Assembly (NCBI GenBank): GCA_019359045.1
Contig: JAHHIA010000015.1
Coordinates: forward strand, 62,001 to 126,000
Direction: 5' to 3'
DNA: 64,000 nucleotides
Source of the DNA: Scytolyngbya sp. HA4215-MV1
GTDB taxonomy: Bacteria > Cyanobacteriota > Cyanobacteriia > Leptolyngbyales > Leptolyngbyaceae
The translations under genes and the position numbers were made by a program. Below, one piece after another: positions 62,781 to 64,000 of this stretch. Numbering within the stretch: the stretch's first letter is position 1; every line of letters begins with the position of its first letter. The notes beneath the pieces are model-generated. The model worked only from the letters and a program-made list of their open reading frames with translations. It was not told where the DNA came from and did not search any database.

Positions 62781-64000
62781 TTACATTCCCGAAAATGCCC
62801 AGGGAGCACTTTCTAGAATGCTTTCTGGTTCGTATTTCGTCTGATTGGGTTCATCTGTTTTTTGGGCATAGCACCGACGCAACGGATCGCCCAAACTTTG
62901 GGCAGGAGCATCCGCACTACAGTTCTTGAGGGCAGGTCGATTAGGTAATTGCTCCCCCTCATCCTGACCCACCCGGTGAGTTGTAGGAGCCACTGGAGCC
63001 TGCTCCAAATTGACAGGTTGATGTTGCCCGGTGTTTGTTCCAGAGCCGATAACCGTGGGCAGGACAGGCAACTGAATAGAACTCACACGGGCGGGCGGCA
63101 GATTGGCAGATTGCAGTGTCTGGTTCGGAGAGGGACGTGAAGAGGTAGACGGTGGGGTAGATTCCGGCGTGGGAATATTGGTAGGGGGAACCGTTTCAGC
63201 TGGAGCCGCACTGCTAGGAGCCGTCTCTGGGGTCGGAGAGACCGCTGGCTCGGGCTTGAAATCATCGATCGCAGTGGAACTGGGAGCCTGAATGAAAGGC
63301 TGGGGCGAGGCTTTTGGCCCAGCTGTCGTAGATTTGGTAGTAGCGGCTGTCGGCGCAGGGAGCGATCGCGGATTCAGGATCATTGAGGCTTGCATCGGCT
63401 GATCAAAAATGTCCGAAATCTGTTGGACATGATCGAGAATTGCTTTGCCACGCTCGCCCGTCAACACATGCGGCTGATACTTTTTCACGGCAATGGGCAA
63501 GAGTTCTACCTTCATCTGTTTATCTCGCAACGAGACTTTTAACGCAGCCGTGTCATAGTCACTACGCGAGTTGCCACCAAAGATAAAATTTCCTAAAGAA
63601 TAAACGATCGGTTTTCCTTTATAGATTTCTGTGCCCTGTAAAACATGGGGGTGATGCCCCACTACTAGATCTGCGCCCTGGTCGATCGTGAAATGTGCCA
63701 GCTCCATTTGCCAATCGCCCGGGTAGTCTGCCAGCTCTTCGCCCCAGTGATAGTTGACAATCACCCAATCTACTTGATTGCGAATTGCCTTGATGTCTTC
63801 TGCAACTCGCTGATTGTGTCGGGGGTTCGTGCCGGCAACTCCTTCGCCCGCTGCATGAAGATCGGCATCGTAGTAACCCAGGTAAGCGATGCGCTGCCCT
63901 TTGACTTCTAAAATTTCTGGACGACGCGCTTCCTTGATATCCCGTCCTGCGCCAATGTGGTGAATGCCTGCCCGATCGAGCGTTGCCATGGTTTCCTCCA
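62781..64000 (-). CDS. CapA family protein, N-terminus beyond the window
   Basis: At least 402 residues are present; the frame runs past the right edge, so the true start is not seen. The visible part of the CapA metallophosphatase-like domain has ATLDRAGIHHIGAGRDIKEARRPEI, VDWVIVNYHWGEEL, DLVVGHHPHVLQGTEIYKGKPIVYSLGNFIFGG. A Pro/Thr/Ser-rich tail of about 200 residues follows. CapA/PgsA relatives serve poly-gamma-glutamate or capsule synthesis, but many cyanobacterial members have no known role. The HHPH and HWGE motifs suggest metal binding. Confidence 0.87.
   Translation of the reverse strand, partial: EETMATLDRAGIHHIGAGRDIKEARRPEILEVKGQRIAYLGYYDADLHAAGEGVAGTNPRHNQRVAEDIKAIRNQVDWVIVNYHWGEELADYPGDWQMELAHFTIDQGADLVVGHHPHVLQGTEIYKGKPIVYSLGNFIFGGNSRSDYDTAALKVSLRDKQMKVELLPIAVKKYQPHVLTGERGKAILDHVQQISDIFDQPMQASMILNPRSLPAPTAATTKSTTAGPKASPQPFIQAPSSTAIDDFKPEPAVSPTPETAPSSAAPAETVPPTNIPTPESTPPSTSSRPSPNQTLQSANLPPARVSSIQLPVLPTVIGSGTNTGQHQPVNLEQAPVAPTTHRVGQDEGEQLPNRPALKNCSADAPAQSLGDPLRRCYAQKTDEPNQTKYEPESILESAPWAFSGM

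Noticed and set aside
1-64000. CRISPR array, rRNA operon or tmRNA
   Set aside because: No regularly spaced direct repeats, and no rRNA or tmRNA consensus segments were seen.

Overview
The window is chromosomal DNA from a cyanobacterium. Photosystem I genes psaF and psaJ lie side by side, the plastid/cyanobacterial ycf35, ycf46 and ycf66 homologues are present, and the octamer GCGATCGC (HIP1) recurs throughout. A HetZ-like/PatU-like pair, an HpsE-like glycosyltransferase and a type IV pilin-like protein point to a filamentous lineage. No nitrogenase or heterocyst envelope genes are visible, so heterocyst formation cannot be judged. No rRNA, CRISPR array, prophage or intact insertion sequence was seen. 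Most of the window is housekeeping DNA with short mobile repeats and decayed remnants in the gaps.

Layout. 0.2-2.1 kb: small stress and membrane proteins (holin-like, CsbD, a short YqaE/Pmp3-like protein). 2.4-8.1 kb: signalling block with a NarL-type regulator, a CHASE3-PAS histidine kinase, an Rcp1-type receiver and a receiver-kinase hybrid. 8.2-12.2 kb: a small exported protein, a DUF3616 protein, a broken SWIM zinc-finger gene, a membrane protein and a zinc-type dehydrogenase. 12.8-15.9 kb: a PEP-CTERM surface protein and two glycosyltransferases. 16.6-20.4 kb: dprA and a phosphonate-type transporter made of a fused double permease and its ATPase. 20.7-25.9 kb: tRNA-Pro, DUF1818, a MASE1-PAS-adenylate cyclase, an LTxxQ (Spy-like) protein and a VOC protein.

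26-34.4 kb: ileS, ycf66, hisC, a CysQ-like phosphatase and ycf35. 34.5-39.7 kb: ycf46 AAA ATPase, a ribbon-helix-helix protein, and the HetZ-like/PatU-like pair. 40.2-45.2 kb: a transglutaminase-like membrane protein without catalytic Cys and His, an unknown protein, rnc and a Gfo/Idh/MocA oxidoreductase. 45.2-51.7 kb: a double-Cache histidine kinase, a RibD-type reductase, an alpha/beta hydrolase, tsaD and psaF-psaJ. 51.9-58.3 kb: gmk-remA, an NFACT/Rqc2 protein, a candidate small RNA, a MITE and clpC. 58.8-64 kb: an APC permease, a pilin, tRNA-Lys, an aldose epimerase-like protein and a CapA-family protein running off the right edge.

Points most worth a second look are the cyanobacterial pseudo-transglutaminase, the PhnE fusion whose linker is built from heptanucleotide repeats, the terminator-like hairpin abutting the permease start codon, the frameshifted SWIM remnant whose left end carries a 12-base match to a MITE terminus, and the unexplained small RNA and small ORF candidates near clpC. 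I do not see a clearly new multi-gene defence or biosynthetic system.
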